A stretch of 64,000 nt of DNA, taken from NCBI RefSeq assembly GCF_004571025.1, contig NZ_SPQT01000008.1, forward strand, positions 124,001 through 188,000. Reading direction: 5' to 3'. How positions within the stretch are numbered: position 1 is the first letter of the stretch; each line of letters begins with the position of its first letter. Of this stretch, positions 10,737 to 19,527 are shown in pieces. Below the pieces are notes generated by a model. That model had not been told where the DNA came from. It saw only the letters and a list, made by a program, of their open reading frames with translations, and did not search any database. Made by a program: the position numbers and the translations under genes. The stretch comes from Bradyrhizobium niftali. Lineage in GTDB: Bacteria > Pseudomonadota > Alphaproteobacteria > Rhizobiales > Xanthobacteraceae.

Positions 10737-12032
10737 GTGGCGCCCATCCAATACATCGTCGAGGGCGGTCACCGGCTCTCGGGCTCGATCGAGCCGTCCG
10801 GCAACAAGAATTCAGCGCTGCCGATCATCGCCGCCGCCCTGCTCACCGAGCATCCGGTGACGCTGGAGAACGTGCCGCGGATCCGCGACACCGAAACGCT
10901 GGTCGAACTGATCCGCTCGGTCGGCGCGGCGGCGGAATGGACCGCCCGCAACACGCTTCATATCCATGCCAAGAGTATCCGCGCCGCCGATCTCGACCCC
11001 GAGCTCTGCGTCCGCATCCGCGCCTCGATCCTGCTCGCAGGCCCCCTGCTCGCCCGCTGCGGCGAGGTGATGCTGCCGCCGCCCGGCGGCGACGTCATCG
11101 GCCGCCGCCGGCTCGACACCCATGTGCTGGCGCTGGAACAGCTCGGGGCCAAAGTCACCGCGACCGACCGGCTCGAATTCCGCGCGCCAAAGCTCGCCGG
11201 CGCGGACGTGTTCCTGGACGAGCCGAGCGTCACCGCGACCGAGAACGCGCTGGTGGCGGCGGTCGCCGCCGACGGCGTCACCTATTTGCGCAACGCGGCC
11301 TCCGAGCCGCATGTGCAGGACCTCGCCAATTTCCTGGTCGCACTCGGCGCCAGAATCGAGGGCATCGGCACCAACACCATGATCGTGCACGGGCCGGCGA
11401 CGCTGGGGGAAGCGACCTACCGGATCCAGCCCGACCATATCGAGGTCGGCTCGCTGATCGGGCTTGCCGCCGTGACGCGCTCGCCGCTTCGCATCGTGCG
11501 CGCCGGTGTCGAGCACCTGCGCTCGATCCGCATGGGTTTCGAGCGGCTCGGCATCGTCTGCCGCGTCGAGGGCGACGACCTCATCGTGCCCTCGAACCAG
11601 ACGCTCAAGATCCAGGACGATTTCGGCGGCCACGTGCCGAAGCTGGAGGACCAGCCCTGGCCCGCCTTCCCCGCCGATCTGATGTCGATCGCGATCGTCA
11701 CCGCCACGCAATGCGAGGGCGTGATCCTGATGTTCGAGAAGATGTTCGAATCGCGGATGTTCTTCGTCGACAAGCTGATCGCGATGGGCGCGCGTATCGT
11801 GCTCTGCGACCCTCATCGCGCCATCATCGCCGGCCCCAGCCGCCTGCGCGGCGCGCCGATGACTTCACCCGACATCCGCGCCGGCATGGCGATGCTGCTG
11901 GCCGCCGTCTGCGCCGAGGGCACCTCGACCATCAACAACGCCGACCAGATCGAGCGCGGCTACGAGCGCATCGAGGAGCGGTTGAACGCGCTGGGCGCGA
12001 AGATCAAGCGCGTGCCCGAAAGGAAGAGCTGA
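10737..12032 (+). CDS. murA: UDP-N-acetylglucosamine 1-carboxyvinyltransferase, Asp-type active site
   Basis: The 431-residue enzyme of the EPSP synthase fold transfers enolpyruvate from PEP to UDP-GlcNAc, the first committed step of peptidoglycan synthesis. The GTG start at 10737 has GGAGAG 7 nt upstream. The conserved SGNKNSALP motif is at about residues 21-29, and the C-terminal DIRAGMAMLLAA matches the family. In the active-site loop, where most MurA have GGC.IG, this protein reads PPGGDVIGRRRLD, so Asp replaces the fosfomycin-reactive Cys. The same substitution in other bacteria gives intrinsic fosfomycin resistance. A paralog elsewhere in the genome cannot be excluded. Confidence 0.85.
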   Translation: MAPIQYIVEGGHRLSGSIEPSGNKNSALPIIAAALLTEHPVTLENVPRIRDTETLVELIRSVGAAAEWTARNTLHIHAKSIRAADLDPELCVRIRASILLAGPLLARCGEVMLPPPGGDVIGRRRLDTHVLALEQLGAKVTATDRLEFRAPKLAGADVFLDEPSVTATENALVAAVAADGVTYLRNAASEPHVQDLANFLVALGARIEGIGTNTMIVHGPATLGEATYRIQPDHIEVGSLIGLAAVTRSPLRIVRAGVEHLRSIRMGFERLGIVCRVEGDDLIVPSNQTLKIQDDFGGHVPKLEDQPWPAFPADLMSIAIVTATQCEGVILMFEKMFESRMFFVDKLIAMGARIVLCDPHRAIIAGPSRLRGAPMTSPDIRAGMAMLLAAVCAEGTSTINNADQIERGYERIEERLNALGAKIKRVPERKS

Positions 12033-12043
12033 GGACTTCTTCG

Positions 12044-12196
12044 CCTCTCCCCGCTAGCGGGGAGAGGCTGGATAGCATCGCAGATGCAATCCGGGTCAGG
12101 GGGAGTCTCCGCGAGTCCAACTGCCACCTTTTCTGCGGAAGCAGGCCCCTCACCCCAACCCTCTCCCTCGTAAGAACGGGGAGAGGGAGAAGAGAC
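12044..12196. repeat. Composite palindromic repeat (ctctcccc family) downstream of murA
   Basis: It begins with a perfect 24-bp palindrome (12044-12067, cctctccccgc and its complement). It then has the gcatcgcagatgc hairpin near 12077 and ends with ctctccctcgtaagaacggggagag near 12161. The first hairpin lies 11 nt after the murA stop and can act as its terminator. The rest of the intergenic space (12197-12396) shows no gene or clear signal. Confidence 0.7.
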
Positions 12197-12396
12197 CGCT
12201 TTCGTCAACTCACTCGTGCCCCGGACGCGGCACAGCACGCCCGGCGATGCGAAGCATTGTCCGGTCGTGATGCGCCGCTGAGCCGGGGCCCTTATTGCGG
12301 GATCGATGCTTGTGGCTCCTGGGTCCCGGCTCGCGCTTCGCGCGTCCGGGACACGTGAGCCATGTTTTCGACGTGCGGCTGTGTTATTGACCGGCC

Positions 12397-13791
12397 ATGC
12401 TCGACACAGTCCAGCCTCGTCCGCAGCCGCAAGCCGGCGTGCCGCAAAACCATCTCGCCGAAGAGTTCGTCGAGACGCTGCGGCTGGCCGTGCCGATGAT
12501 GCTGACGCAGCTTGGGCAGATCGCGATGATCACGACCGATCTCGCGCTGATCGGGCGGCTCGGCGAGGAGGCGGTCGCGGCGGCCGCGCTGGCGCATACG
12601 GTCTATTTCGTCAGCTTCACCTTCGGGCTCGGCCTGATGTCCGCGGTGTCGCCGCTGGCCGCGCAGGCGTTCGGCGCCGGCGACGTCAGGCGCATCCGCG
12701 GCGCCTTGCGCGTCGGCCTGTGGGTCGCGTTGCTGATCTCTCTGCCAATGATGGCCTCGCCGCTCTATGGCGAGCACATTCTGCTCGCACTTGGCCAGGC
12801 GTCGCAATCGGCCGCACTGGCGCAGCGCTATCTCTATGGCCTCGCCTGGGGCATCGCGCCGGCGCTCGGCTTCATCGCGCTGCGCAGCATGATGAGCGCG
12901 GTGAACCGCCCACAGGCGCCGCTGTGGATCACGGTCGCGGCGATCCCTGTCAATGCGGTGCTGGTCTATGCCCTGATCCACGGGCTGTTCGGCATGCCCC
13001 AGCTCGGTCTGTTCGGCGCCGGCCTTGGAACCACGCTGGTCAATCTCGGCACCTTCCTTGCCGCGCTCGCGGTCGTGGCCTGGCGCAAGCCGTTTTCGGA
13101 CTACCACCCGCTCGCAAACCTCTGGCGGATCGACTGGCCGCTGATGCGCCAGCTCGTCACCATCGGTGCGCCGATCTCGTTTTCGCTGCTGCTGGAGTAT
13201 GGCCTGTTTTCGTCGGCCGCGCTGCTGATGGGACTGATCTCGACCGCCGCGATCGCCGCGCACCAGATCGCGCTGCAGGTCACCGCCGTGCTGTTCATGG
13301 TGCCGCTCGGCATCGGCATGGCGGCTACGGTGCGCGTCGGCCATGCCTTCGGCCGCAACGAGCCGCTCGCCGTCAGGCGCGCGGGCCTCGTCGCCGCCGT
13401 GCTCGGGATCGTGCTCGTCTCCGCGCTGACGGTCGCCATCATCCTCGGCCGTTACCAGGTGGGCCGGCTGTTCTTCGGCAGCAGCGAGGCCAGCGCGGCG
13501 ACGATCGAATTGACGGCGACGCTGCTGGTCGTCGGGGCAACGTTCTTCATCGCCGACGGCCTGCAGACCATCATGGGCGGCGCGCTGCGCGGCATCAATG
13601 ACACCAGGATGACGCTGGTGTTCGCGGCGATCGGCTATTGGTGCGTCGCCTTCCCGGTCGGCTGGGTGCTGGCCTTCAACGCCCAGCTCGGCGCGGTCGG
13701 GATCTGGATCGGTTTTTCAGTCGGCTCGTTCGTTTATGCCGGCCTTCTGATCTTGCGCTTCCGGATGCTGACGCGCAGACTGGCGGGATGA
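12397..13791 (+). CDS. MATE family efflux transporter (NorM-like)
   Basis: The 464-residue, very hydrophobic protein has about 12 predicted membrane segments in two similar halves. Its N-terminal region (LAVPMMLTQLGQIAMITTDLALIGRLG) is typical of MATE exporters, which expel cationic drugs or metabolites in exchange for Na+ or H+. It begins at ATG 12397. Its stop codon overlaps the start of the next gene by 4 nt (ATGA), and that gene overlaps the DsbA-like gene in the same way, so the three are probably one transcript. The substrate cannot be read from the sequence. Confidence 0.9.
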   Translation: MLDTVQPRPQPQAGVPQNHLAEEFVETLRLAVPMMLTQLGQIAMITTDLALIGRLGEEAVAAAALAHTVYFVSFTFGLGLMSAVSPLAAQAFGAGDVRRIRGALRVGLWVALLISLPMMASPLYGEHILLALGQASQSAALAQRYLYGLAWGIAPALGFIALRSMMSAVNRPQAPLWITVAAIPVNAVLVYALIHGLFGMPQLGLFGAGLGTTLVNLGTFLAALAVVAWRKPFSDYHPLANLWRIDWPLMRQLVTIGAPISFSLLLEYGLFSSAALLMGLISTAAIAAHQIALQVTAVLFMVPLGIGMAATVRVGHAFGRNEPLAVRRAGLVAAVLGIVLVSALTVAIILGRYQVGRLFFGSSEASAATIELTATLLVVGATFFIADGLQTIMGGALRGINDTRMTLVFAAIGYWCVAFPVGWVLAFNAQLGAVGIWIGFSVGSFVYAGLLILRFRMLTRRLAG

Positions 13792-14276
13792 CCGGACAGG
13801 TTCGCGAAATCACCCCCAATGTCGACGCCGGCACAGTGCTGGCCGGCGCGCAGTTCATCGACGCGTTTCGCGTCGATATCGGTACGGCCGCAGTGAACGC
13901 ACGCGAGGCCTGCACGCGGATGGTCGCGAACGAGCCGGGCTGGATCAGCGCGCTGGTGCGCCTGCGCAACATTCTCGTCACGCCATTCGGCCTGAAAAAA
14001 TCCGGCGAAGGCGCGCCCGCACCCGGCGGCCTGATCGGACTGTTTCCCGTGTTGAGCGAGACACCGGAGCGACTGATCGCCGGCTTCAATGATTTTCACC
14101 TCGATTTCCGCATTGTGGTGGACGTGGCCGGGGATGCAGCGAGCCGTGAGGTGACCCTGACTACGCTGGTGAAGACGAACAATTTGCTCGGCCGGACCTA
14201 TCTCGCGATCATCACGCCGTTCCACAAGGTCGTGGCCCGCAGCATGATCGGGGGGATCGCGGAGCCGGCGCGATGA
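13788..14276 (+). CDS. DUF2867-like protein
   Basis: A 162-residue soluble protein whose composition and motifs (FIDAFRVDI near residues 24-32, TLVKTNNLLGRTYLAIITPFHKVV near the C-terminus) fit the DUF2867 group, whose function is unknown. The closing segment with H-K-V-V-A-R-S-M resembles that seen in small SRPBCC-like or polyketide-binding proteins. ATG 13788 overlaps the MATE stop codon, which suggests translational coupling. The assignment is by recollection of the family and is moderately certain. Confidence 0.7.
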   Translation: MTGQVREITPNVDAGTVLAGAQFIDAFRVDIGTAAVNAREACTRMVANEPGWISALVRLRNILVTPFGLKKSGEGAPAPGGLIGLFPVLSETPERLIAGFNDFHLDFRIVVDVAGDAASREVTLTTLVKTNNLLGRTYLAIITPFHKVVARSMIGGIAEPAR

Positions 14277-14923
14277 CGCTCTCCGTCGACCTGTTCTATT
14301 CCTTCCGCAGTCCCTACAGCTATCTGGCGCTGCCGAGGACGCTGAAGCTGGTCGAAGAGTATGATCTCGCGGTGAACCTGCGACCGGTCTACCCGATCGC
14401 AGTCCGCGTGCCCGGCTTCTTCAAGAAGGCTAGTCCGAACTTCATTCGCTATGTGGTGCTCGACAGCACGCGCGTAGCGCAGCACGAGGGCATTCCGTTC
14501 CGCTTTCCCCGGCCCGACCCGATCGTGCAGGATATGACGACGCTCGATGTCGCGACCGAACAACCCTACATCCACCGGCTGACCCGGCTGGGCGCGATGG
14601 CGCAGCTCGAGGGCCGTTCGCTCGCATTCACCGATGCAATCGCCCGCGTGCTGTGGGACGGCTCGGTGGCGGGCTGGAACGAAGGCGATCACCTCGCCCG
14701 CGCCACTGCGGCGGCCGGCTTCGATCTCGCCGCGATGGATGAAGCGATCAGCGCAGATCCGGATCGTTACGAGCGGGTGATCGCCGAGAACGAGAAGGAC
14801 CACGCCGCCTCCGGTCATTGGGGCGTGCCGACCTTCGTGTTCGAGAACGAGCCGTTCTTCGGCCAGGACCGCATCGACCTGCTGGTCTGGCGCATGGTGG
14901 CTAAGGGCCTGACGAAACGCTAG
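14273..14923 (+). CDS. DsbA-like thioredoxin-fold oxidoreductase (2-hydroxychromene-2-carboxylate isomerase type)
   Basis: The 216-residue protein begins DLFYSFRSPYSYLAL, the N-terminal signature of the kappa-GST/HCCA isomerase branch, in which Ser replaces the CxxC of DsbA. The helical insert and the late cis-Pro region (HWGVPTFVFENEPFFGQDRIDLL) complete the fold. Such enzymes use glutathione or isomerise aromatic breakdown products; the substrate here is unknown. It is cytoplasmic, without a signal peptide. It overlaps the upstream gene by 4 nt. Confidence 0.85.
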   Translation: MTLSVDLFYSFRSPYSYLALPRTLKLVEEYDLAVNLRPVYPIAVRVPGFFKKASPNFIRYVVLDSTRVAQHEGIPFRFPRPDPIVQDMTTLDVATEQPYIHRLTRLGAMAQLEGRSLAFTDAIARVLWDGSVAGWNEGDHLARATAAAGFDLAAMDEAISADPDRYERVIAENEKDHAASGHWGVPTFVFENEPFFGQDRIDLLVWRMVAKGLTKR

Positions 14924-15003
14924 GCCGTGGTCGTGAACCGGTTTCCCTGAAACTGCGACTGAGACGTGGCGCCCCGATCCCAGCGGCGCGTTCGGAGGGT
15001 CGC

Positions 15004-16320
15004 ATGTATCTGGCAAAGTTCTTCCACCGCGCACCCGGCGATGACGATCGCGAATTGATGCTGGTCCCGGGCAGCGATCCCATGGTGATCGGCGTTCATA
15101 TGAACTGGAAGGGCGATCCCGACGCGGACGAATTTCTGCGCAAGGAATTCTCCGGCATTGCCGACGCCGCGGCGGCTTTCCGCCGCCATGTCGCCAAGCT
15201 GGTCGCGGCCGGCTATGTCGAGACGGATCATACCAACTACACGCTGCGCGACCTCGGGCCCAATCCGCGAGCCAAGCCTGACTGGCAGAAGGGGCTCGAT
15301 GAGCTGATGATCCTGGCGCTCAGCGCGCCGATGGCCGAGCAGGCCGCGCAGCTCGACGCGCTCAAGGGCACGCCGGCCGAACATGAGCCGCTGTATCTCT
15401 GGCATGCCGCGCGTCGCGGCTATTCTGCCGGAGACGACGCCGCCCAGACGGTGCGCCTTACCGAGCAGGCGCGCGACACGCTCATAGCGCGGCGCGCGGC
15501 CAAGGAGCCGCATTATGCGTGGTCGATCTACGAGGGCGATCTGGAAGGGCGAATCCTGGAATTGCTGAGCGATGTTTATCTGGAGGCCGACAATCCCGAT
15601 GCCGCGCTGAAGACGATCGAGCATTTGTGCAAGACCGCCCCGAACCACGCGCGCATCCTCAAGCGCGCCGAGCTGCTCTGCGGCTTCTTTCCCGAGCGGC
15701 GGGAAGAGGCTTTTGACGACGCCTATCAATGGTCGCGTTTCGGCGGCTATGAGGACATCATGGCGTTTCCCGGCTACGAAGCCTACGCGGCCCAACGCAA
15801 GGCGGGAACGTCCGCAAAAGGCTGGCGCTGGAAACCCGGCACGCCGGCGAGCGAAGCGGACGTGAGCAAAGCGGAGCAGGCGCTCGGCGTCCGGCTGCCC
15901 GATGACTATCGCAAGTTCCTGCTGACGCGCGGCGAGACCGAATTGTTGGTGCGACTGCCTGAATCGTCCTCCGAGCTTCGCTTCTATGCGCCTGATGAAC
16001 TCGCCACGCAGCTTCGCAATGTCCTGGACTTCATTGCCCATTCCGAGGACGAGCTCGAAGAGGCCTGCGCCTATTTCCGTAAGGAATACGGCGTCTCGTT
16101 GAAGCATCTGGTGCCGGTTGCGGAACCGTCACAGCTCAGCCGCTGCCTGCTGCTCCATGTCGAGCCCGGCGAGCGCTATGGCCAGTGCTTTCAGTGGGAC
16201 CATGACGGCGCGTGGGAGCTGGAGCAGCCGCAGCCGGGTTTTGACGTTGCGTTGAACGCGCTGACGGACGGCATCGAGCAGCGCGACGCGACGCAGCTCG
16301 CGTTCTTCGATCTCTCCTGA
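15004..16320 (+). CDS. SMI1/KNR4 (SUKH) domain protein with an N-terminal repeat region
   Basis: A 438-residue cytoplasmic protein. Residues 1-85 form a compact domain (MYLAKFFHR to NYTLRDLGP), then a helical TPR-like region runs to about 240. The C-terminal 160 residues contain the SUKH signature: ASEADVSKAEQALGVRLPDDYRKFLL near 280-305 and a WDHDGAWELEQ segment near 400. SUKH domains are common immunity proteins against contact-dependent toxins but also occur in housekeeping proteins. No toxin gene is visible next to it. ATG 15004 follows GGAGGGTCGC. Confidence 0.75.
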   Translation: MYLAKFFHRAPGDDDRELMLVPGSDPMVIGVHMNWKGDPDADEFLRKEFSGIADAAAAFRRHVAKLVAAGYVETDHTNYTLRDLGPNPRAKPDWQKGLDELMILALSAPMAEQAAQLDALKGTPAEHEPLYLWHAARRGYSAGDDAAQTVRLTEQARDTLIARRAAKEPHYAWSIYEGDLEGRILELLSDVYLEADNPDAALKTIEHLCKTAPNHARILKRAELLCGFFPERREEAFDDAYQWSRFGGYEDIMAFPGYEAYAAQRKAGTSAKGWRWKPGTPASEADVSKAEQALGVRLPDDYRKFLLTRGETELLVRLPESSSELRFYAPDELATQLRNVLDFIAHSEDELEEACAYFRKEYGVSLKHLVPVAEPSQLSRCLLLHVEPGERYGQCFQWDHDGAWELEQPQPGFDVALNALTDGIEQRDATQLAFFDLS

Positions 16321-16364
16321 CGCGGCAGTAGGGCGTGTTCCCTCGAAGGCGACGCGGTCGCCCG

Positions 16365-16768
16365 TCAACTTCGCACCGGCTGCCCCACCCCGAGCAAGTT
16401 ACCTTCGCTGTCGCGAAACCAGGCGCCCCGCTCTCCAACACCCTTGCTGGGTAATTTCCCGCAATCTCGGCAATCCCCTCGACAGTCTTCAGGCCGGGCA
16501 GATCGTACTCCTCGAACTCGACTCCCCGCGCGCGAAGCTCGCGTACGGTGGCCTCGATATCCTCGACCTCCCATCCCATCTGGGTGTGCGTGTGGGCTTG
16601 CACTCCTGCCGATATGAATATCGCAAACTCGCCCCCCGCGCAGACATAGCGGAGTCCGCCCGCACGCTCTTCTATCGGCTCGAGCCCGAGTTTCTCGGAG
16701 TAGAATGCCCGAGCGCGGTTCAGGTCCTTTGCCGGAAGCCGGGTTGCCACCTTCGCGTTCCCTAGCAT
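16365..16768 (-). pseudogene. VOC/glyoxalase family protein, frameshifted near 16447
   Basis: From ATG 16768 (strong AAGGAGAG just upstream) the protein reads MLGNAKVATRLPAKDLNRA, a typical vicinal-oxygen-chelate domain, as far as GIAEIAGNYP. The next conserved part, KGVGERGAWFRDSEGNLLGV, lies in the other frame and ends at 16365. A single missing base at about 16445-16450 accounts for the break. Joined, the product would be about 134 residues, normal for a one-domain VOC protein. Unshifted translation continues in an unrelated frame into the convergent upstream gene. Sequencing error and true decay cannot be told apart. Confidence 0.8.
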
Positions 16769-16855
16769 GTTCTCTCCTTTCTTCGTCTCAAGCTCGTTCA
16801 CTGTTCTACGGCGCTTTGCAGTCGGCAGCCGACGCTTTTGAGTACACGCCCAAGC

Positions 16856-17971
16856 TCACTCCGCCACGCGCGCGGACTTGTCGGTCGAGACTTCCGACCA
16901 TTCGCCGACGACGCGGTCGAGATCGCAGAGATTCTGGTGCATCTGCTCCAGCGAGAAGCCGATGGCGAAGAAGCGTTCGGCGGTGTCGCCGGAATGGCCG
17001 CGGATCAGACCGTCATGGCGCACCGCGGCAACCGCCTCGGCGTAGTGCTGAAGCGCGACATGCACGGGATGGATCGGCGGCGCGCCGACGCCCTCGCGCA
17101 AGGCCGCGGCGGCCGAACGCAGGAACCGCGCGATCACGGTCGAGACCTCCGTCAAGGGAGCTGCAAGCCGCATCTGCACCTCGGCCGGCAGCGGCACCAC
17201 GGTGGCGCGGCCGATCATCACGACGTCATGGCGCAGCCGCAGGACCGTTCGCAGCAAGGGACCGGTGTCGGGCCCGCTCGACAGGCGCGCGGCGCGCTCG
17301 CGTTCGGCCTCGGCGCCGATCGCATTGAGACCGACCATCGCCGTGCCGATGCCGTCCTGGATCCGGTGCAGCGCGTCGTTGTCGCGGCCGCGCGTCAGGC
17401 CCGCAAGCAGCTCGGTGAAGGCATCCGCGATCAGCTCGAGCAGCGTGGCCGCGCTGGCGCGGATCTGCCGCACCGCGCGCGACGGCAGCACCAGGAATGA
17501 GACCAGCAGCCCGGTGATGGCGCCGACCCCGACCTCGCTGACGCGGTCGATCGCCGACGCCAGGGGATCGGAATGATGCATGGTCGGAACCAGCAGCACG
17601 ATGATCGCGGTCACCGTCGCGGCGTTGAGGCTCGGATTGATCGCGGCCACGAAGGCGAGCGGCGCGACCGCCAGCACCAGTAGCCCCAACAAACCGGCTT
17701 CGGTCGAATAGGGGATCAGGATCGCGATGGCGCCGCCATAGATGGCGCCGCCGATCGTGCCGAGCACGTAGTCGCGCGTTGCCTTCAGCGAGCGGCCGAC
17801 GCTCATCTGGGTCACGATCAGCGAGGTCAGCACGGCCCAGAGCGGCAATAGCAGATGCAGCGCGGTGGCGATCGCATAGGCCGCCACCGCGGCCACCGTG
17901 ACCCGGATCGCCAGCCCCAACTGCGTCCGCCGTGATCGGATCCGGTCGAACATTTGTCTTGCGAGTGCCAT
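16856..17971 (-). CDS. FUSC / aromatic acid exporter family membrane protein
   Basis: The 371-residue protein has an N-terminal membrane half (about residues 20-165, six segments including LPLWAVLTSLIVTQMSVGRSL) and a cytoplasmic helical C-terminal half. This is the architecture of the FUSC family, which includes exporters of aromatic acids (AaeB, YccS). The short motif VGRSLKATRDYVLGTIGGA is characteristic. ATG 17971 (MALARQMFDRIRSRR) is preferred; ATG 18016 and 18094 are in frame but add non-homologous residues. It is divergent from the MmgE/PrpD gene, and the two share a 124-nt promoter region. Confidence 0.8.
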   Translation of the reverse strand: MALARQMFDRIRSRRTQLGLAIRVTVAAVAAYAIATALHLLLPLWAVLTSLIVTQMSVGRSLKATRDYVLGTIGGAIYGGAIAILIPYSTEAGLLGLLVLAVAPLAFVAAINPSLNAATVTAIIVLLVPTMHHSDPLASAIDRVSEVGVGAITGLLVSFLVLPSRAVRQIRASAATLLELIADAFTELLAGLTRGRDNDALHRIQDGIGTAMVGLNAIGAEAERERAARLSSGPDTGPLLRTVLRLRHDVVMIGRATVVPLPAEVQMRLAAPLTEVSTVIARFLRSAAAALREGVGAPPIHPVHVALQHYAEAVAAVRHDGLIRGHSGDTAERFFAIGFSLEQMHQNLCDLDRVVGEWSEVSTDKSARVAE

Positions 17972-18095
17972 CGTCGAATGTCCCGGTCCGATCCTCTTGG
18001 AGCCTGCCAAAAGCATAGCTGATGCCCGCGGCCCCCAGGCCGCTTGAAAGGCCAAATCGGCCCGCCTAACTTGCGCGCCAAAACGAGGAAACACG

Positions 18096-19463
18096 ATGGC
18101 CCACGAAACCGCAACGCTCGCCGCCTATGTCTTCAATCTGAAATACCAGGATATTCCGGCGGAAGTGCTGGATCGCGCCAAGGTGCTGACGCTGGATTTC
18201 CTCGGCAGCGCCATCCGGGCCCGGCGCGAAGCGGAATCCACCCCCTCGATCCTGAAGATGCTGGAGGCGCTCGCGCTCGACACCAAGGGCGAGTCCACCG
18301 TGTTCGGCGATAGCAAGACCTGGACCCCTGCGGTGGCGGCGCTGCTCAATGGCGCGCTCGGCCATTCCCTCGATTTCGACGACACCCATGCGGATTCCTC
18401 GCTGCATCCGAGCGCGCCGGTCGTTCCGGCCGCGTTCGCCGTCGGCGAGATGGTCGGCGCTTCCGGCCGCGACGTGCTGACCGCGATCGTGGCGGGCTAT
18501 GAAGTCTGCTGCCGGCTCGGTAACGCGCTCGACCCGACCTCGCATTATGCGCGCGGCTTCCATCCGACCGCGACCGCGGGCACCTATGGCGCGGCGGCCG
18601 CGGCCGGAAAACTGTTCGGCCTCAGCGAAAAGCAGATCATCGCCGCCTTCGGCGTCTCCGGCAGCCAGGCCGCGGGCTCGCTGCAATTCCTGGTCAACGG
18701 CGCCTGGAACAAGCGCTACCAGGTCGGCGCCGCCGCGATGAACGGCGTGATCGCCGCGACGCTGGCGCGCAACGATTTCGTCGGCGCGACCGAATCGGTC
18801 GAGGGCAAGCACGGCCTGCTCGCCGGCTACACCGACGATGCGCATCCTGAAAAGGCCGTGGCCGAGCTCGGCAAGACCTACGAGACGATGAAGATTGGCG
18901 TGAAGCCGTATCCGAGCTGCCGCTACACCCATGCCGCGATCGACGCGCTGATCGCGATGCGGCGCGAGCACAATCTGACGCCCGACCAGGTCAAGCGCGT
19001 CGAGATCGGTTTGCATCGGAACGGCATCACCCTGACCGGCGATGCCGCGACCAAGCGGCACCCGACCTCGATCGTCGGCGGCCAGTTCTCGATGTTCTTC
19101 ACCGGCGCACTCGCGCTCGACCAGGGCTCGTTCGGCTGGGACGATTACAACCGCCTTGGCGATGCCGCCATCGACGCGCTCGCCGACAAGTTCGACGTGG
19201 TGCAGGACGACCGGCTTGAGATCGGGCGCACCCATCCGTTCGGTGCGCGCGTCAGCATCACGACGGACGATGGCGTGCACGAGCGGCTCTATGCCGATCC
19301 CTCCGGCGAGCCGAACTCGTTTCCCGATGCGCAGGCAATGCAGCAGAAATTCCTTACGCTGGCGCGCCCGGTGCTGAATGCGCGGGCGGAGAAATTCGCG
19401 AATGCGATCCTGACGCTGGAGCGGTTCGATCGCGTGGCGAAGGCGACGGAGCTGGGAAGGTAG
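18096..19463 (+). CDS. MmgE/PrpD family protein
   Basis: The 455-residue protein belongs to the 2-methylcitrate dehydratase / cis-aconitate decarboxylase superfamily. The N-terminal helical region contains DFLGSAIRAR, then LNGALGHSLDFDDTHADSSLHPSAPVVPAAFAVGE, the hallmark substrate-binding stretch. The C-terminal lid includes KPYPSCRYTHAAIDAL. These enzymes act on small tricarboxylic or related acids; the substrate is not deducible because no other methylcitrate gene is nearby. The start at 18096 has GAGGAAA upstream. A strong palindrome just after the gene probably terminates it. Confidence 0.9.
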   Translation: MAHETATLAAYVFNLKYQDIPAEVLDRAKVLTLDFLGSAIRARREAESTPSILKMLEALALDTKGESTVFGDSKTWTPAVAALLNGALGHSLDFDDTHADSSLHPSAPVVPAAFAVGEMVGASGRDVLTAIVAGYEVCCRLGNALDPTSHYARGFHPTATAGTYGAAAAAGKLFGLSEKQIIAAFGVSGSQAAGSLQFLVNGAWNKRYQVGAAAMNGVIAATLARNDFVGATESVEGKHGLLAGYTDDAHPEKAVAELGKTYETMKIGVKPYPSCRYTHAAIDALIAMRREHNLTPDQVKRVEIGLHRNGITLTGDAATKRHPTSIVGGQFSMFFTGALALDQGSFGWDDYNRLGDAAIDALADKFDVVQDDRLEIGRTHPFGARVSITTDDGVHERLYADPSGEPNSFPDAQAMQQKFLTLARPVLNARAEKFANAILTLERFDRVAKATELGR

Positions 19464-19477
19464 GAGACGTCTGTTTG

Positions 19478-19501
19478 CCTCTCCCCGCTTGCGGGGAGAG
19501 G
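19478..19501. terminator. Bidirectional palindromic terminator between convergent genes
   Basis: A perfect 11-bp stem (cctctccccgc/gcggggagagg) with a 2-nt loop, in the 64-nt gap between the MmgE/PrpD gene and the convergent serine hydrolase. It is the same repeat unit that starts the composite element at 12044. Confidence 0.7.
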
Positions 19502-19527
19502 GAGAAGAGGCGGCGCTCCTCGCTACC

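Noticed and set aside
16136..16364. C-terminal extension of the VOC protein in its first frame
   Set aside because: After NYP the first frame becomes Arg-rich and runs into the convergent SMI1/KNR4 gene; the conserved VOC ending lies in the other frame.
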